From: Sternotherus odoratus
Lineage: Eukaryota; Chordata; Testudines; Kinosternidae
Assembly: GCA_032164245.1 (NCBI GenBank)
Contig: JAVMKO010000003.1
Span: 41,108,890 to 41,172,889 of the forward strand
Direction of reading: 5' to 3'
DNA length: 64,000 bases
This document shows positions 35,119-46,923 of the stretch, in pieces. Position numbers and translations under genes: made by a program. Position 1 is the first letter of the stretch, and every line of letters starts with the position of its first letter. The notes below the pieces were generated by a model that saw nothing but the letters and a program-made list of their open reading frames with translations, searched no databases and was not told the DNA's origin.

Positions 35119-37067
35119 AAATGCAAGACTGTTATCAGTGCAGGGAAAATTTAAACCATAAATATTAAATACCTTTAAACTGTTTCATTAATAGATTTCA
35201 CCAAAATCAGTAAACATACAAATAATAGATTTTACAAAATATTTCATAAAATAATAATTTGAGCTATTGTATATGACTTAAGATGAATTTAAATGCCATA
35301 GACCAAGAACCGTATTCTGATCGCCTTATTTTTGTTGAATTTGGATATATGGATCTTTGTGAAGTGAGAGGGGGAAAAAATTGAAGGCCCTTATTGTAAA
35401 CATTTTGTTACAAAAATAGCAAAATAACATTCAACCACATGTTTTTAGTGTACTTTATAAATATACTCTAAAAATAAATTACCATCTCTCTCATTCAGCC
35501 TATTACAGTGAGGAAGGTGTGGCACGATGTGGAACCATGACATGACAATTTTGAATTGATTTGCCACAGCTTTTAAATTATTTGTTTAATAATAGTAATA
35601 AGTAGATGAAAAACTGAACTGGCATGGCAAGTGATACTTATTAATGGCAGTAAATAAACAGAATATCAATGGTGAGAGTCGAGACAATTTGTATGTCTCT
35701 TTCCAAGACAAGCAGCTACATGTTACATTTTTGAATGTGTATATGCACTTTTACCATATAGTGAACAAACCTGGGCAGATCTGGGATTTTTTTGTTTGTT
35801 TGCTTTTGTTTTTGTTTTTACACATAGACAATCACAGGGAACTATCACTGTTACCTGAGTGCTGGTGTGTCAAAAAAAAACAAAAAACAAAAACATTAGA
35901 TGTGCTGAAAGCAACTGAATGCTATTGAAAACAGTTTATTTTATAATTAAACCTCAGTTCTATTTGCTTTCCTACTAAAACTACTTCAGAGCATTATGAA
36001 TTCTTTACTTTCATATGATTTAGGATGGTCAGTGGAAATCAAAATTCCACTCCAATTAAGTTTCAAGAGGATTCTCATTACAAAGTGTAATAAAGCCAAG
36101 ACAACGCGACCAAATGATACCTCTAGTTAGGTCAAATTAAATAGGCTGTGTGATACAGCCTTCAGTGGGCTCTTTCCCTGGCTAGTTCCTACTCAAGTCT
36201 CATTAGTTTGGGGAGTGGCCCCTCTTGTCTAGTTACCCCACAGTTGGGGCTTATCTAGAGGCTTCCTTGGCAAGTGGAAGACTTATTTTCCTCCAGTGAC
36301 TGCATTGGCTGGCAGGTTGCTGCTCCATCCCTTGAGGCAGGCAAACAGCAGGCTCCTGCCTCCTCCCCAGTCAGCTTTGGAGTGAGACAGGATCACTTCT
36401 TTTCTTCCCCCTCCAGGCCTGGCATTGGCTGCAGTTATAGCAGGGCAGGGCTAGCTGAACCAACGGGCTTCCTTTAACCTCTGTTGGGCAAGGCAACAGT
36501 TTCTCTGCTCCTTCCCAGGCTGCATATCCCTTTCTGGTGTTGAGGAGTTATGTGAATTCAGACCAAATTACATTTTTCATTTATTTATTTGGGTGTTAGT
36601 ATTGACCAAAAAGTTGAAAAAATACAACTGAAACCTTCACAACAAAGTATACCAGGCTCCTTTGCTTGCAGTCCATGACTATGGTATATAATAACTTAAT
36701 TGGCTTTATGTTTGAGTTCCCCCTGTCAGGGAATAAGGCCCTGTAGTGAAATACTGGCCCCACTGAAGTCAATGACTGAAGATAGAATATCAACTATTCA
36801 TGTCCCTACATCTAGCCAACATCCAAGAATGTTGATGTGTTTAAATCATGAAAGTAAAGAGGTCAAGTTCAGCATCAAAAGGCACCAGAGTAGTTTCAGT
36901 TTTTTACAGCTAACGTCCCATGTACAGAAAAGTATTTTAAAGAAACCAATTTTGTAATAATGATGTCATACTGAAACAAAGTTAAAAGCATCTTAGGTAA
37001 AATATGATGTAGTGTAATAACATTAGATCATATTCTCAATTTCAGATTCAGCAACTTTTCAGAAGGC
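35119..37067. other. no gene; GC-richer block 36160-36520
   Basis: AT-rich apart from 36160-36520, which holds 'ggctggcaggttgctgctcc'-type sequence of unknown origin, possibly an LTR remnant. No exon or RNA was recognised. Confidence 0.35.
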
Positions 37068-37075
37068 ATTTTCTT

Positions 37076-38724
37076 TATGGCTGTAAATTAATCATAATTA
37101 ACTCACACAATTAATTAAAATAATTATGATTAAAATTAGTTGCAATTAATCACAGTTTTAATTGCACTATTAAACACTAGAATACCAATTGAAATTTACT
37201 AAATATTTTGGATGTTTTTTCTACATTTTCATATATATTGTATTCTGTATTTTAACTGAAAACAAGTGTATGTTATTTCTGATTATAAATATCTGCACTG
37301 TAAAAATGATAAAGCAAAGAAATTGTATTTTTCAATTCATGGCATGCAAGTATTGTAGTGGAGTCTCTTTATCATGAAAGTACAACTTACAAATGTAGGG
37401 TTTTTTTGTTATATAACTGCATTCAAAAACATAACAATGTAAAATTTCAGAGTCTGCTGGTCCACTCAGTCCTACTTCTTATTCTGCCAATCGGTAAGAC
37501 AAACAGGTTTGTTTATATTTGCAGGGCATAGCACTGCCCTCCTTTAATTTACAATGTTATCAGAAAGTGAGAACAGATGTTTGCATGGCACTTTTGTAGC
37601 TGGCATTGCAAGGTATTTGTGTGGCAGATAAGTTAAACTGTTGTATGCCCCTTCATGCTTCCACCACCATTTCAGAGGACATGCTTCCATGCTGATGGTG
37701 GTTATTAAAAAATAATGAGTTAATTAAATTTGTGACTGAACTCCTTGGGGCAGAATGGTATGTCTCCTGTTCTATTTTACCTCCATTCTGCCATATATTT
37801 CATGTTAAAAACAATTTGTATGATGACCCAGCACATGTTCATTTTAAGAACACTTTCAATGCAGATTTCACAAAATGCAAAGAAGGTACCAATGTGAGAT
37901 TTCTAAAGAAAGCTACAGCACTCAACCCAATGTTTAAGCATCTGAAGTGCCTTCCAAAATCTGAGAGGGGTGAGGTATGGAGCATGCTTTCAGAACTCTT
38001 AAAAGAGCTATGCGCTGATGTGGAAACAATAGAACCTGAACCATTTAAAAAAAAACAACCTTCTGCTGGGGACATCTGACTCAAAGAAAGAAAATGAACA
38101 TGCATTGGTCTGCACTGCTTTGAGTTGTTATCAAGCAAAACCCATCATCTGCATGGATGCATGTCCCCTGGAATGGTGGTTGAAGTATGAAGGGACATAT
38201 GCATCTTTAGTACATCTGGCACATAAATATTTTTCAACCCTGGCTACAACAGTGCCAATAAAATGCCTGTTCTCACTTTCAGGTGACATTGTAAACAAGA
38301 AGTGAGCAGCATTATCTCCTGCAAGTGTAAAAAACACTTGTTTGTCTGAGCTATTGGCTGAACAAGAAGTAGGACCTAGTGGATTTGCAGACTCTAAAAT
38401 TTTACATTGCTTTATTTTTGAATGCAGTGTTTTGTACATAATTCTACATTTTTAAATTCAACTTTCATGATAACGAGACTGTACTACAGTTCTTGTATTA
38501 GGTGAATTGAATAATACAATTTCTTTTGGGAATTTTTACAGTGCAAATACTTGTAATCAAAAATAAATATAAAGTGATCACTGTACTCTTTGTATTCTGT
38601 GTTATAAATCAAAAATATATTTGAAAATGTAGAAAATGTCCAAAATATTTAAATAAATCATATTCTATTATAGCTTAGCAGTGCAATTAATCACGATTAA
38701 TTTTTTAATCACTCGACAACTATA
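37076..38724 (+). mobile_element. ZBED1-type hAT transposon, degraded, 1.65 kb
   Basis: The left end 'tatggctgtaaattaa' and the reverse complement of the right end ('tatagttgtcgagtga') are diverged inverted repeats of a 'tagggctgtcaa' type. Both are followed by subterminal 'taattaatcacgattaat' repeats. Flanks attttctt (37068-37075) and cttttctt (38725-38732) match at 7 of 8 positions. The interior holds a hAT transposase remnant on the plus strand. The coding part is too short for a whole transposase (usually above 550 residues), so the N-terminal BED finger and most of the catalytic core are missing. Confidence 0.8.
37732..38305 (+). pseudogene. hAT transposase C-terminal remnant (ZBED1-like)
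   Basis: Two frames cover the end of a hAT transposase. The first (37732-38079) contains KKATALNPMFKHLKCLP and SERGEVWSMLSELLKE, matching the late catalytic/helical region with its 'A.LDPRFK.L' motif. The aspartate expected in 'LDPRFK' reads as asparagine (LNPMFK). After a frame break near 38080-38104, the second (38105-38305) contains ACPLEWWLKYEGTYASL, LAHKYFSTLATTVPIK and FSLSGDIVNKK. This is the hAT dimerisation domain (PLEWW...LA.KYL..PATSVPSER.FS.AGDIV..KR). The usual SER is altered to IKC. The gene is a relic; the domestication-type name ZBED1 refers to resemblance only. Confidence 0.78.
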
Positions 38725-38732
38725 CTTTTCTT

Positions 38733-41598
38733 AACTGTAATGCTCTTGAGGAATGTAATATTTACAGGGAAAGAAGTAGAAAGGTGTTAAAAAATAGTTA
38801 ACAGGTATAAGGTGACCCTGGTGATCTCCAGAATAGACTATTAGTTTTCACAGAGGCTATAGGTTCAGCTGAACTGTTGGTACTTAGTGACATTTTCAGT
38901 GACACAATTCCTTCCATTATATGAATAAGAAGAAACACAGATACAATACATATATACTGGAAATCTTATAACCTCCAATCAGTCGAAGGCCACTGATAAC
39001 TTTTTTAAAAAAATAAAAAATAAAAAATAATTCTGATGGTACAGAGAATTATTGGACAAAATTTATAAAAGTCCCTTTGGTGTCTAGCTCACATTAACTT
39101 TCAGTGCGAGTTAGGAACTGTATTCACAAGGTCTTTAGGCAAATACCTGAAACTTTAGGTGCCTAAATAAAAAATCTAACTCCTCAACCAACCATCCCCA
39201 AGCACCTATATTTCTGCCAATAAAGTCCCATATATGCCACTGGGAATGCATATTGTCACTGGAATTCTGATGCCAGGGCACATAGACCATGCATAAGTGG
39301 TTTCCTAAATGTTGTTGTTCCTCTGCCTGTTTTGACTGCGGAAGCCAATCTAGAAAGTGTTTTCAGAGTCTACTTTTTGGACCAGATCTCACACAAAATA
39401 ATGCCAGAGGCACAGCTCCCTTGTGACCTTTAGCTCATTGGTTAGACAATTCACTCGTGATATTTGAAACACAGATTAAAATCCTCACTCTACCTGTTGT
39501 GGAGCAGAGATTTACATCTGGTCTCCCAGGTGAGTGCTCTAACCACTGGCCTATCTATAGCAGGTCTGTCTCTCTTACTCAATTGTTCCACTGTTTAATA
39601 TGTAAATGTTCATTGGGTGGGGTTAGAGTGAGCATGTTACAGCACAGCATTTTCAGAACTCATCTGGGAGTTGGGAGATCCAGGTCTCAGTCACTCCAGG
39701 TCAGTGCTAATGTTCGCCTTGTGAATCCCATCAAAAAAGGATTTAGGTCCCCAACTCCCATTGGATTTTAATAAGATTTTCATGCCCCAAAGCATACATC
39801 TAAATAAAGCTAAAAACATGTTCTCTCTAAAGTGAAAAAACCAACACTTTTTAAAAAATGAGTTCTTAACATATTAGGCCTCGTCCACTCTGACTAGCTA
39901 TGCCATGATTGAAAGAACTGGATACATCAATAATCTTGTTCATAATAATCTGGAAATGTGCATTAAACATAGTTCATTACACTTGGTTCCAACCCCATCA
40001 GAGACAAGGTCTCAGTCTGGCAAACCAATTTGTCATCTCAAACTTTGCTGAAACATAATCCCGCATAAATTAAAAATCACATCTGAAACTTGCTGAAGGA
40101 CCTACTCCCCACACCAGTCGATGTCCTGGAACTTCTTTATTTTGAAGCACAAAAAAGGATCAGTTAAGAGAAATTATCTGCCTTAATTATCATCCCTTTG
40201 AGCTACCTTATTTTTCAGTTGGGAATGTCTCTGCCACTGTAATGGTTTTAGTTCTTTTTTGAATGATTTTTCACCATCTCAGATATAAACAATTAATAAT
40301 AAGTCTCTTAATTTGGACACACTACATACTAAGTGCACAGGAATGGAAAAGAAGCAGTGTCACTATTTGCTTTCAAGGGAAATTCCCATTTTTCAACAAG
40401 CTTAATGATCCTGTACTGAAATGATATAGTCCTCCACAATTAAAAGTATAGTTTGCAACTTTTTTAAAAAAATCATTATAGTCTGTTGAATAGTCTGTGT
40501 TCCCTTGCATTTAAAATCCCCCACAACTAAACTGCTTGTCAAGTGAAAAATATTATTGCATATTTATAATGACTCTCTAAAAATAATTGTCAACTATCTC
40601 AATCTACTGCTTTCAAAAGGCTCAACAGAGAACACTTTTATATTCCATTTCTATAATGAATGAATTACATAATGATTTTCCAGGTATGTGAGGGCACTCT
40701 GGGTTGTTTCTTTAACTCTTCTGTGCTATTGAAATCACCACCACTGTTTTTAACCATTTAAAACAGAATACTTAGTTCTTGATATATGTAAGTGTTACCA
40801 GCCCTTTAGGGGTTTTACTCTAACAAATATGCTGCCTCTATTATATTTTACAAATGGTACAGCAATAAATCTGTGCCAGATTTCTATTAAAAAGAAGCAC
40901 ATTTTGACACTAGCAGTAGGACACTAATGGAATGAATGTACAGTAAGGCTTTGATAGTTATTCTGTTATGTAACAGGAATTTTGTCATATTCATTTTGTT
41001 TTCCTTTATCCAGTCATCGGAGTTACCCTGTATTTTTTAAAAACACTAACAAGTTTATTCACCTTTTTCCCCCCTTACTGATGAATTCAGTGACTTTATC
41101 AGTCAAGCAGAGCAGCACCATCTAGAATTAGAGCTTCATGCAATGTGTCATTGCTGATATTTCATATGGAAAGAGTGCTCTTACAGCATCAAATTTTCTG
41201 ATATTTTATTTATTTTTAGACATTTTCAGATCTCACAAACAGTGAAGAGGGCAGATCATTGCTATAGAGGGATCTGGATCTCTCACAACCTGAGAGCATG
41301 CAAACAACGTGTGTTTTAATAATGCCAAATGTAGTTATTCATCTAGGAACAAAGAATATAGGTGATACTTATAGGATGGGATACTATCCTGGGAAGTAGT
41401 GATTCTGAAATACTTAGGGACCGTGATGTATAATTAGCTGAAAATGAGCTCCCAGTGTGACGCTGTGTCCACAGAGGCTAATGTGAACCCACAATAATGA
41501 CTAGAGGAGTGGAGCATTTGCCTTACAATGAGAGACTTAAGGAACTCAGTCTATTTAGTTAAACAAAGAGGATACTAAAAGCTGACTTGATCACAGTC
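38733..41598. other. no gene; includes an old tRNA-like repeat block
   Basis: AT-rich. The 39080-39780 part carries words of an old dispersed repeat ('ttaggtgcctaaataaa', 'ggtctcccaggtgagtgctc', 'taaccactggcctat'), partly tRNA-like. The remainder shows nothing recognisable. Confidence 0.4.
39425..39497 (+). repeat. tRNA-like segment of an old SINE
   Basis: A box-A-like 'tagctcattggtta' (39431) is followed about 40 bases on by a box-B-like 'agattaaaatcc' (39473). This fits the spacing of a tRNA-derived pol III promoter, but the box B G and C positions are mutated (consensus GGTTCAAATCC). It is not a functional tRNA gene. A second similar cassette in antisense sense ('ggtgagtgctctaaccactgg') lies at about 39530-39552. 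Confidence 0.4.
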
Positions 41599-41599
41599 T

Positions 41600-41850
41600 A
41601 TGGTCTACGGGGTGGGGGGGAGGGTCAACCTTAAGATATGCAACTTCAGCTACATAAATAGTGAAGATGAAGTCAATGTATCATAGATCAACTTACCTGG
41701 CCGTTCACATGACGGTGAGTCAACTGTTGCCATTCCCCCATCGACTCCGCTTCCACCTCTTGCAGAGGTGGAGCACAGGATTCGATGGGGAGTGGCTTGA
41801 GGATCAATTTATCAATTGATCCCAGATAGGCGGTTAGTGTAGACGAACCC
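41600..41850. mobile_element. PIF/Harbinger-type MITE, degraded copy
   Basis: The left part 'ggtctacgggg', the interior 'gatatgcaacttcagctac' and the right end 'agtgtagacgaaccc' match the family of 9016-9318. The inverted parts 'ccgcttccacctc' and 'gaggtggagcac' surround the middle. More diverged than the 9016 copy, with no clear 3-bp duplication. Confidence 0.62.
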
Positions 41851-42165
41851 ATAAGTAATTACATCAGGAACAAATATTTGATAATGAGTTCTTCAGCAGA
41901 CAAAAGTCTAACAGGATCCAATGGCTGAAAGTTGACACTAGATAAATTCAAATTGGAAAAAAGGCACACATTTTTAATTGTGAAGCTAATTAAGCACTGG
42001 GTTAATTTATGAAGGGTTGTGGTTCATTCTCCATCACTGACACTTTTTAAATCGAGATTTTTTTTCTAAAAGATATGGTCTAGGTGGAATTAATTGAAGG
42101 AAATACTATGACACGTGTTATTCATTGATTATAAAACCAGAAGATAATATTGTGACCATCTAGAC

Positions 42166-42400
42166 CAGGGACTCCCAGACTTCATGGTTTGTTCAGGGTA
42201 AGACCCTGGCAGGCCCTGAGACGCTATGTTTACCTGAGTATCCGCAGGTATGGCCACTCTCATATCCCAATGGCTACAGTTTGCCGTTCCCAGCCAATAG
42301 GAGTTGCAGGAAGTGATGGCCCGGACTGTGCCACTTCCTGCAGCTCCCATTGGGCAGGAAGCTGCAATAGACATCAACAGCATCTTAATCTCCCAATCTC
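42166..42400. mobile_element. hAT-like element fragment
   Basis: Begins with 'cagggactcccagacttcatgg' (a CAGGGA-type hAT end). It carries 'tgtttacctgagtatccgcagg', 'ccagccaataggagttgc' and 'cctgcagctcccattgggc', which match an abundant GC-rich turtle hAT family seen again at 50717-50857. No right terminal repeat was found. Confidence 0.5.
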
Positions 42401-43175
42401 CTGCCCTTAGAAACACCTGGGGTCCCTGTGGTGATGCTGACTCTGCAACATTAATCTCACATGGGTCTCATTCTCTCATGTCCCTCACCCTGGGTTGCCC
42501 ACAAATGTCATGGTAGGACTGCTAGCTTCCCTGATTTCTGTGGGCTTATGCCAATGTACACTAGCTCTAAACATTTTGTGGTTGGCATATCACTAACTTT
42601 ATCCAGTGAAGTTGTACATTACAAGTACTGTACCTATCAGGCTCTACGACTTTTAAAGAGTGTTTTTATATCATACCTTATTTACATTTTCTTTAGAACA
42701 CTGAAAGAAAACCATTATTCTGTAAAGCAAAACTGAAACTGAGTCCACAGGGAATTAGAATATGTTATGTGCTATGCACATTACAAATACTATAAACAGT
42801 TTGTACTATGTTGTTTTATAACCTATCCATTTAATTCTCACAGTTTGCATCAAATTAGAGATTACACCCCTGACTGCCCTTTCAAATCGATTTCTCTGTT
42901 TTAAAACTATGTATTTTTCTTCATAAATTATAAATTGAGAGATCTTTTGTGATTGAAAATCTGAAATCTCCAAATGCCTTTTAGGAATAATGCATAAGGA
43001 ACAACAAAATCTGAATTAGCTTCAGGTTGCAGTATCATCTGTTGAAAGATGTTACCACTGTGCAACATTTCCAGGACGTCAAGAGAATTTACAAGGACAG
43101 AATAATATCAAGCTATCATGATGACTGAGGAAAACTTGATGAAGTCCCATTGCTGTACCCCTTATATTTGCTAAG
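42401..43175. other. no gene recognised
   Basis: AT-rich; no exon, RNA or named repeat seen. Confidence 0.45.
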
Positions 43176-43329
43176 GACCAAACCAGGGGTTTCCAAACTA
43201 CGGCCCGCGGGCCGGATGCGGCCCGCGAGGCCCTCTCATCCGGCCCGTGGAGATCTTTTTGGCTCTTTGGAATTTTTGGCTCTTTTGAGCTTTTCGCTGG
43301 GACGGCTCCGCGCTGGGGCCTGGTAGCGC

Positions 43330-43500
43330 CGCGCGGGCCGCCAGCCGCGGGGCCGGGACGCGCCGCGTGCTCGGCTGCCGCCGCGGGGCCGGGACGCGCC
43401 GCGTGCTCGGCTGCCGCCGCCGGCCGGGACGCGCCGCGTGCTTGGCTGCCGCCGCGGGGCCGGGACGCGCCGCGTGCTCGGCTGCCGCCGCCGGCCAGGG
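43330..43500. repeat. CpG-rich tandem repeat inside hAT
   Basis: About four units of ~36 bp built from 'gggacgcgccgcgtgctcgg' and 'ctgccgccgc'. The high density of intact CpG is striking next to the CpG-poor surroundings and implies a young or unmethylated sequence. Confidence 0.8.
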
Positions 43501-43599
43501 ATGGCTCAGAGCTGGGGCCGGGACGCGCCGCACCGCCACGCAGCTACAGGGGGCGAAACAAGGAGCCACCCACTGCCAGGCGGCGAACTGGTCTGTGGG

Positions 43600-44030
43600 G
43601 AGAGACCGGGTTGAGCGGGTCAGTTGGGGGGGGGGAGAGACCGGGCTGGGTGGGTCAGTTGGGGGGTGGGTGGGAGGGAAGGAGGTTTTGGGGTGAGAGA
43701 CCTGGCTGGGTGGGTCATTTGGGGAGGGGGGGTTGGAGGAAAGGAGGTTTTGGGGTGAGAGACCTGGCTGGGTGGGTCATTGGGGGGGGGGTTGGAGGAA
43801 AGGAGGTTTTGGGGTGAGAGACCTGGCTGGGTGGGTCATTTGGGGGGGGGGTTGGAGGAAAGGAGGTTTTGGGGTGAGAGACCGGGCTGGGTGGTCATTT
43901 GGGGGGGGTGTTGGAGGAAAGGAGGTTTTGGGGTGAGAGACCTGGCTGGGTGGGTCAGTTGGGGGGTGGGTGGGAGGGAAGGAGGTTTTGGGGGGAGAGA
44001 CCTGGCTGGGTGGGTCAGTTGGGGGGTTGA
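43600..44030. repeat. ~60-bp minisatellite inside hAT
   Basis: About seven units with 'ggaggttttggggtgagaga', 'cctggctgggtgggtcatt' and a G run. The 'ggaggtttt' anchor falls at 43681, 43743, 43802, 43862, 43921 and 43981, i.e. spacing of 59-62. Plus-strand frames read a repeated peptide (ERPGWVGHLGGG-like) in two registers, an artefact of the period. Confidence 0.88.
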
Positions 44031-44162
44031 TGTGTAGTGTTCATGTGTAATGTTCATGTGTAGTGAACAGGTGTTCATGTGTAGTGTTCATGTGTAGTGT
44101 TCATGTGTAGTGAACAGGTGTTCATGTGTAGTGTTCATGTGTAGTGAACAGGTGTAGTGTAT
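44028..44162. repeat. short tandem repeat 'gtgtagtgttcat/gtgaacaggt'
   Basis: Alternating 15-bp and 21-bp words of 'tgttcatgtgtag' and 'tgaacaggtgttcatg', with 'gaacaggtgttc' itself palindromic. Confidence 0.8.
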
Positions 44163-44337
44163 CAATGTGTTATTAAATAATAACTGAATAAAATAATATT
44201 AAATAAATAATTAAAAACAACATCCATGTTTTGATTCTTTTTTATTTGGACCTCGAGTGTGTTGTCGGCCCCCGAACTGTTATTTGATAGCTAATGCGGC
44301 CCTCGGGCTGAAAAGTTTGGAGACCCCTGGACCAAAC

Positions 44338-45268
44338 CAAAGGATTAAACTTGAACCATGCTCTACATCAATATTTCTGCTAGCCATTGAGCCTGAAGCC
44401 TTTAATACTGCCACTGGTGCGTTCATTACCCCACCATTTTATACTGTCAGGAAAGTACGTTCAATTTCACTTTCCTGGAATACAAACCAAACCAAATATA
44501 AAATAGGATATATTACTGCTTGGCTTTTAATGGTAAAGGTTATTGATACTGTGATGAATTTTCATTTATTAACTACTTCACCGAATCCATAGAAAACTAG
44601 ATTTTAAAAACTAATTACATTTATAATATACAGTGTGAGATTGGATGAATATTTCCTACTTTATTGTAAGAAGGTATCTTCAGAAGTTGAGCTAGCACAA
44701 TGGCTCTATAATGAGAAATGCACCTACAGACATCTTGTTTTTATAAATTTAGAGAGAATACAAAACATCATAAATTACATAAAAATTGGAAAATAGTCTC
44801 AGGAGCAGGAGACATATTGATGCAATTAATATTTCCAATAGTATTCAATATAATTTCAATGTTGCATTTACAATTAAAGCATATATTTATGTTGATTATC
44901 ATTTATTCCACTATAGTACCAACAATTTCATACATTATTAACTATTAATGATATAAATACAGCTCAATACATATTTATGCCATGTATTACACACACAAAT
45001 AAGGAATATATACTCAAATTATTCTTAACTAACAAACATTAGGACTGGTAATCATTCTCCAGAGCTCATTATGAATATATAAATAATTACATTTATATAG
45101 TGCTTTAAATGTTAACAAAATAGTTTCTAGAAGTCAGTAGTTGATAACAAAAAACACAAGAGTCATCTGCAGTTACAGAAGAGAAGTAAGGAACTGAATG
45201 GGAAAAAATGCATAGAGTAAGTGCTTTTGTGACTCTGATATGAGTATTTAATGACTCTAAAAATATTA
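44338..45268. other. no gene recognised
   Basis: AT-rich. 45080-45110 ('acatttatatagtgcttta') may be a weak L2-type tail. Nothing else was seen. Confidence 0.4.
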
Positions 45269-45440
45269 GAGGAGTAGCAGTGTTAGTCTGGATCAGCAAA
45301 AGCGACAAAGAGTCCCATGGCACCTTATAGACTAACCGATGTTTTAGGGCATAAGCTTTCGTGGGAGAATACCCACTTCGTCGGATGCAAGTCTGTAAGA
45401 TGTTCGTTTATAAGGTGTCACAGGACTCTTTGTCGCTTCT
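45269..45440 (-). mobile_element. Penelope-like element terminal fragment with inverted ends
   Basis: 'gcagtgttagtctggatcag', 'gcgacaaagagtcccatgg', 'cataagctttcgtgggaga' and 'cccacttcgtcggatgcaag' are the terminal signature of a Penelope-like element on the minus strand. The right part, 'aaggtgtcacaggactctttgtcgcttc', is an inverted copy of the left 'gcgacaaagagtcccatggcacctt'. The whole 170 bp can therefore fold back, as the pLTR arrangement of these elements allows. Confidence 0.68.
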
Positions 45441-46595
45441 AAAAACCCTGACCCTAAAATGTCCCAGTTTGTTTGTTTGTTTGTCGAAAATATTTGTCAT
45501 CTCATTTCAGTCATACCTGAAACACATTGTGAGGGAAACAAGGGCAAGATTGCTTTAGTGAGACTCTAGAGAGGACTACATTTTACAGGCCAGTCACCTT
45601 GACACCTTTCAATGAGCACTAAAGTAGAGTAAATAAAATTAAAGGGAAAGGAGGAACGAGATTGTATCTGATGCAGAGTTTGACATGCTTCATGCTAACA
45701 TTACCTTCCCTCCCCTGCACCAAAATCCTACTGTGGAGGCTAGAAGAACTGTGCTCTCCCCTCTCAAAAATGTTAACCAGACTTTCTGCTGGATCAGAAT
45801 TAAACCAGTATGATATGGTTATTTTCCTTTCTCACTTGTTCAGAAGGTTTCAGGGGTGATCATCTTGCTTAAAGCTAAAAAGTGGCATTTCATTGTGAAG
45901 TTATTTACATAAGTATCTATTTAGCAATGAAGCTGAATTCCTTAAATAGATTCACTTCTTAAATTTAAGCCAGAGGACAATGATTTTCAATAAAGGTGTT
46001 GACATTCCATTTTTTTCTGTTTGGGTACCTGCCACAGAAGTCCTCTTTTCCCTTTATTATTTGTCTTTGTACTTAAATACCTTTAAAAGCTTTTGTTTTT
46101 GTCCAGATACTTTTCTTGTCAGGTGCACTTGTTAGAGACCCACACCAATAACCTTGATTGCATGTTGCTGTAGATGATTTAACTATTTCTGTTTAGGTCT
46201 TAATCTGGGAATAATGGTTAAGATTGGGCCAAGTTCACCAATGGTGTAGGTACATAGAATTCAATGCAAATATCTGAATATTCTGATCAAATATAACTGT
46301 CTTCTTACACACTAGGTCAGTAGCCTGTGTTCAGTCTGATACGTTAAGCCCTTTTAGTAAAGTAGACCACACAATCAAAAGCAGTTTTCTTCACTTTATA
46401 GTATTTTATTTCCTGTTACTTCTTTTGTTAAATTTGCCTGATTTAAGTCTTACAGTAAACAGTCCCCGGGGGTGCAAAGGCACTGCCACAACAGATATCA
46501 GATATTTGCCAGGTAATTGGGAGATGTACTGATTTGCTGCTTCCCTGCTACAACCTCTATTAGTGGGGACCTCACAAAGCCCTGGCAGGAGAATT
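45441..46595. other. no gene recognised
   Basis: AT-rich with a short GTTT run at 45470. No exon or named repeat. Confidence 0.4.
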
Positions 46596-46599
46596 AAGA

Positions 46600-46752
46600 C
46601 CCCAGTCCTGCAACTGATTCAGGCAGAACTTCTGCACCCAGGGGGGAGGAGGGCCAGGCTGTTTGGGGAGGCACAGCCTTTCATACCCAGCCCTCCACAT
46701 AGTTTTGCAATCCCGATGTGGCCCTCGGGCCAAAATGTTTGCCCATCCCTAT
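46600..46752. mobile_element. right end of a hAT-like element
   Basis: The end 'ccaaaatgtttgcccatccct' preceded by 'gatgtggccctcgggc' matches the terminus of a hAT family whose other end starts 'cagggatgggcaaac'. The left part ('ggccaggctgtttggggagg') fits the interior, but the left terminal repeat is missing, so the copy is truncated. Confidence 0.5.
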
Positions 46753-46809
46753 GCTAAATCTAGTATGCTTATCTTCCTGAGAAGATTAAGATAAGTTTAC
46801 TGGAGAGCA

Positions 46810-46923
46810 TCTACGGTTGACACAGCACAGTGAAGACACCGGAGTAAATCGACCTAAGCTATTATTCATGTAGCTAGAGTAGCATAAATTAGGTCGACTT
46901 ACCCATGTAGTGAAGACAAGCCC
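46810..46923. mobile_element. PIF/Harbinger-type MITE fragment
   Basis: 'aaatcgacctaagctatta', 'tcatgtagctagagtagc', 'taaattaggtcgacttac' and the end 'gtagtgaagacaagccct' match the right half of the MITE family. 'aaatcgacctaa' and 'ttaggtcgactt' are its hairpin arms. Confidence 0.6.

Larger units (their letters stand above)
43184..44329. mobile_element. non-autonomous hAT element, 1.15 kb, with CpG-rich and minisatellite interior
   Basis: The left end 'caggggtttccaaactacgg' and right end 'agtttggagacccctg' are inverted repeats. The 8-bp duplication gaccaaac is perfect (43176-43183 and 44330-44337). Subterminal 'ggcccgcgggcc' and 'gcggccctcgggc' motifs tie it to 34870-35110. The interior has three parts: a CpG-dense tandem of ~36-bp units (43330-43500), a ~60-bp minisatellite (43600-44030) and a 'gtgtagtgttcatgt' repeat (44028-44160). 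No transposase is present. Frames of up to 123 codons are GC or repeat artefacts. Confidence 0.85.

Noticed and set aside
39425..39497. Possible tRNA gene
   Set aside because: Box A and box B spacing is present but box B is mutated and no cloverleaf can be drawn. It fits an old tRNA-derived SINE.
43611..44037. Repeated ERPGWVGHLGGG-like peptide suggesting a repeat protein
   Set aside because: The ~60-bp DNA period gives the same kind of peptide in two registers. There is no conserved start and it sits inside a hAT element.
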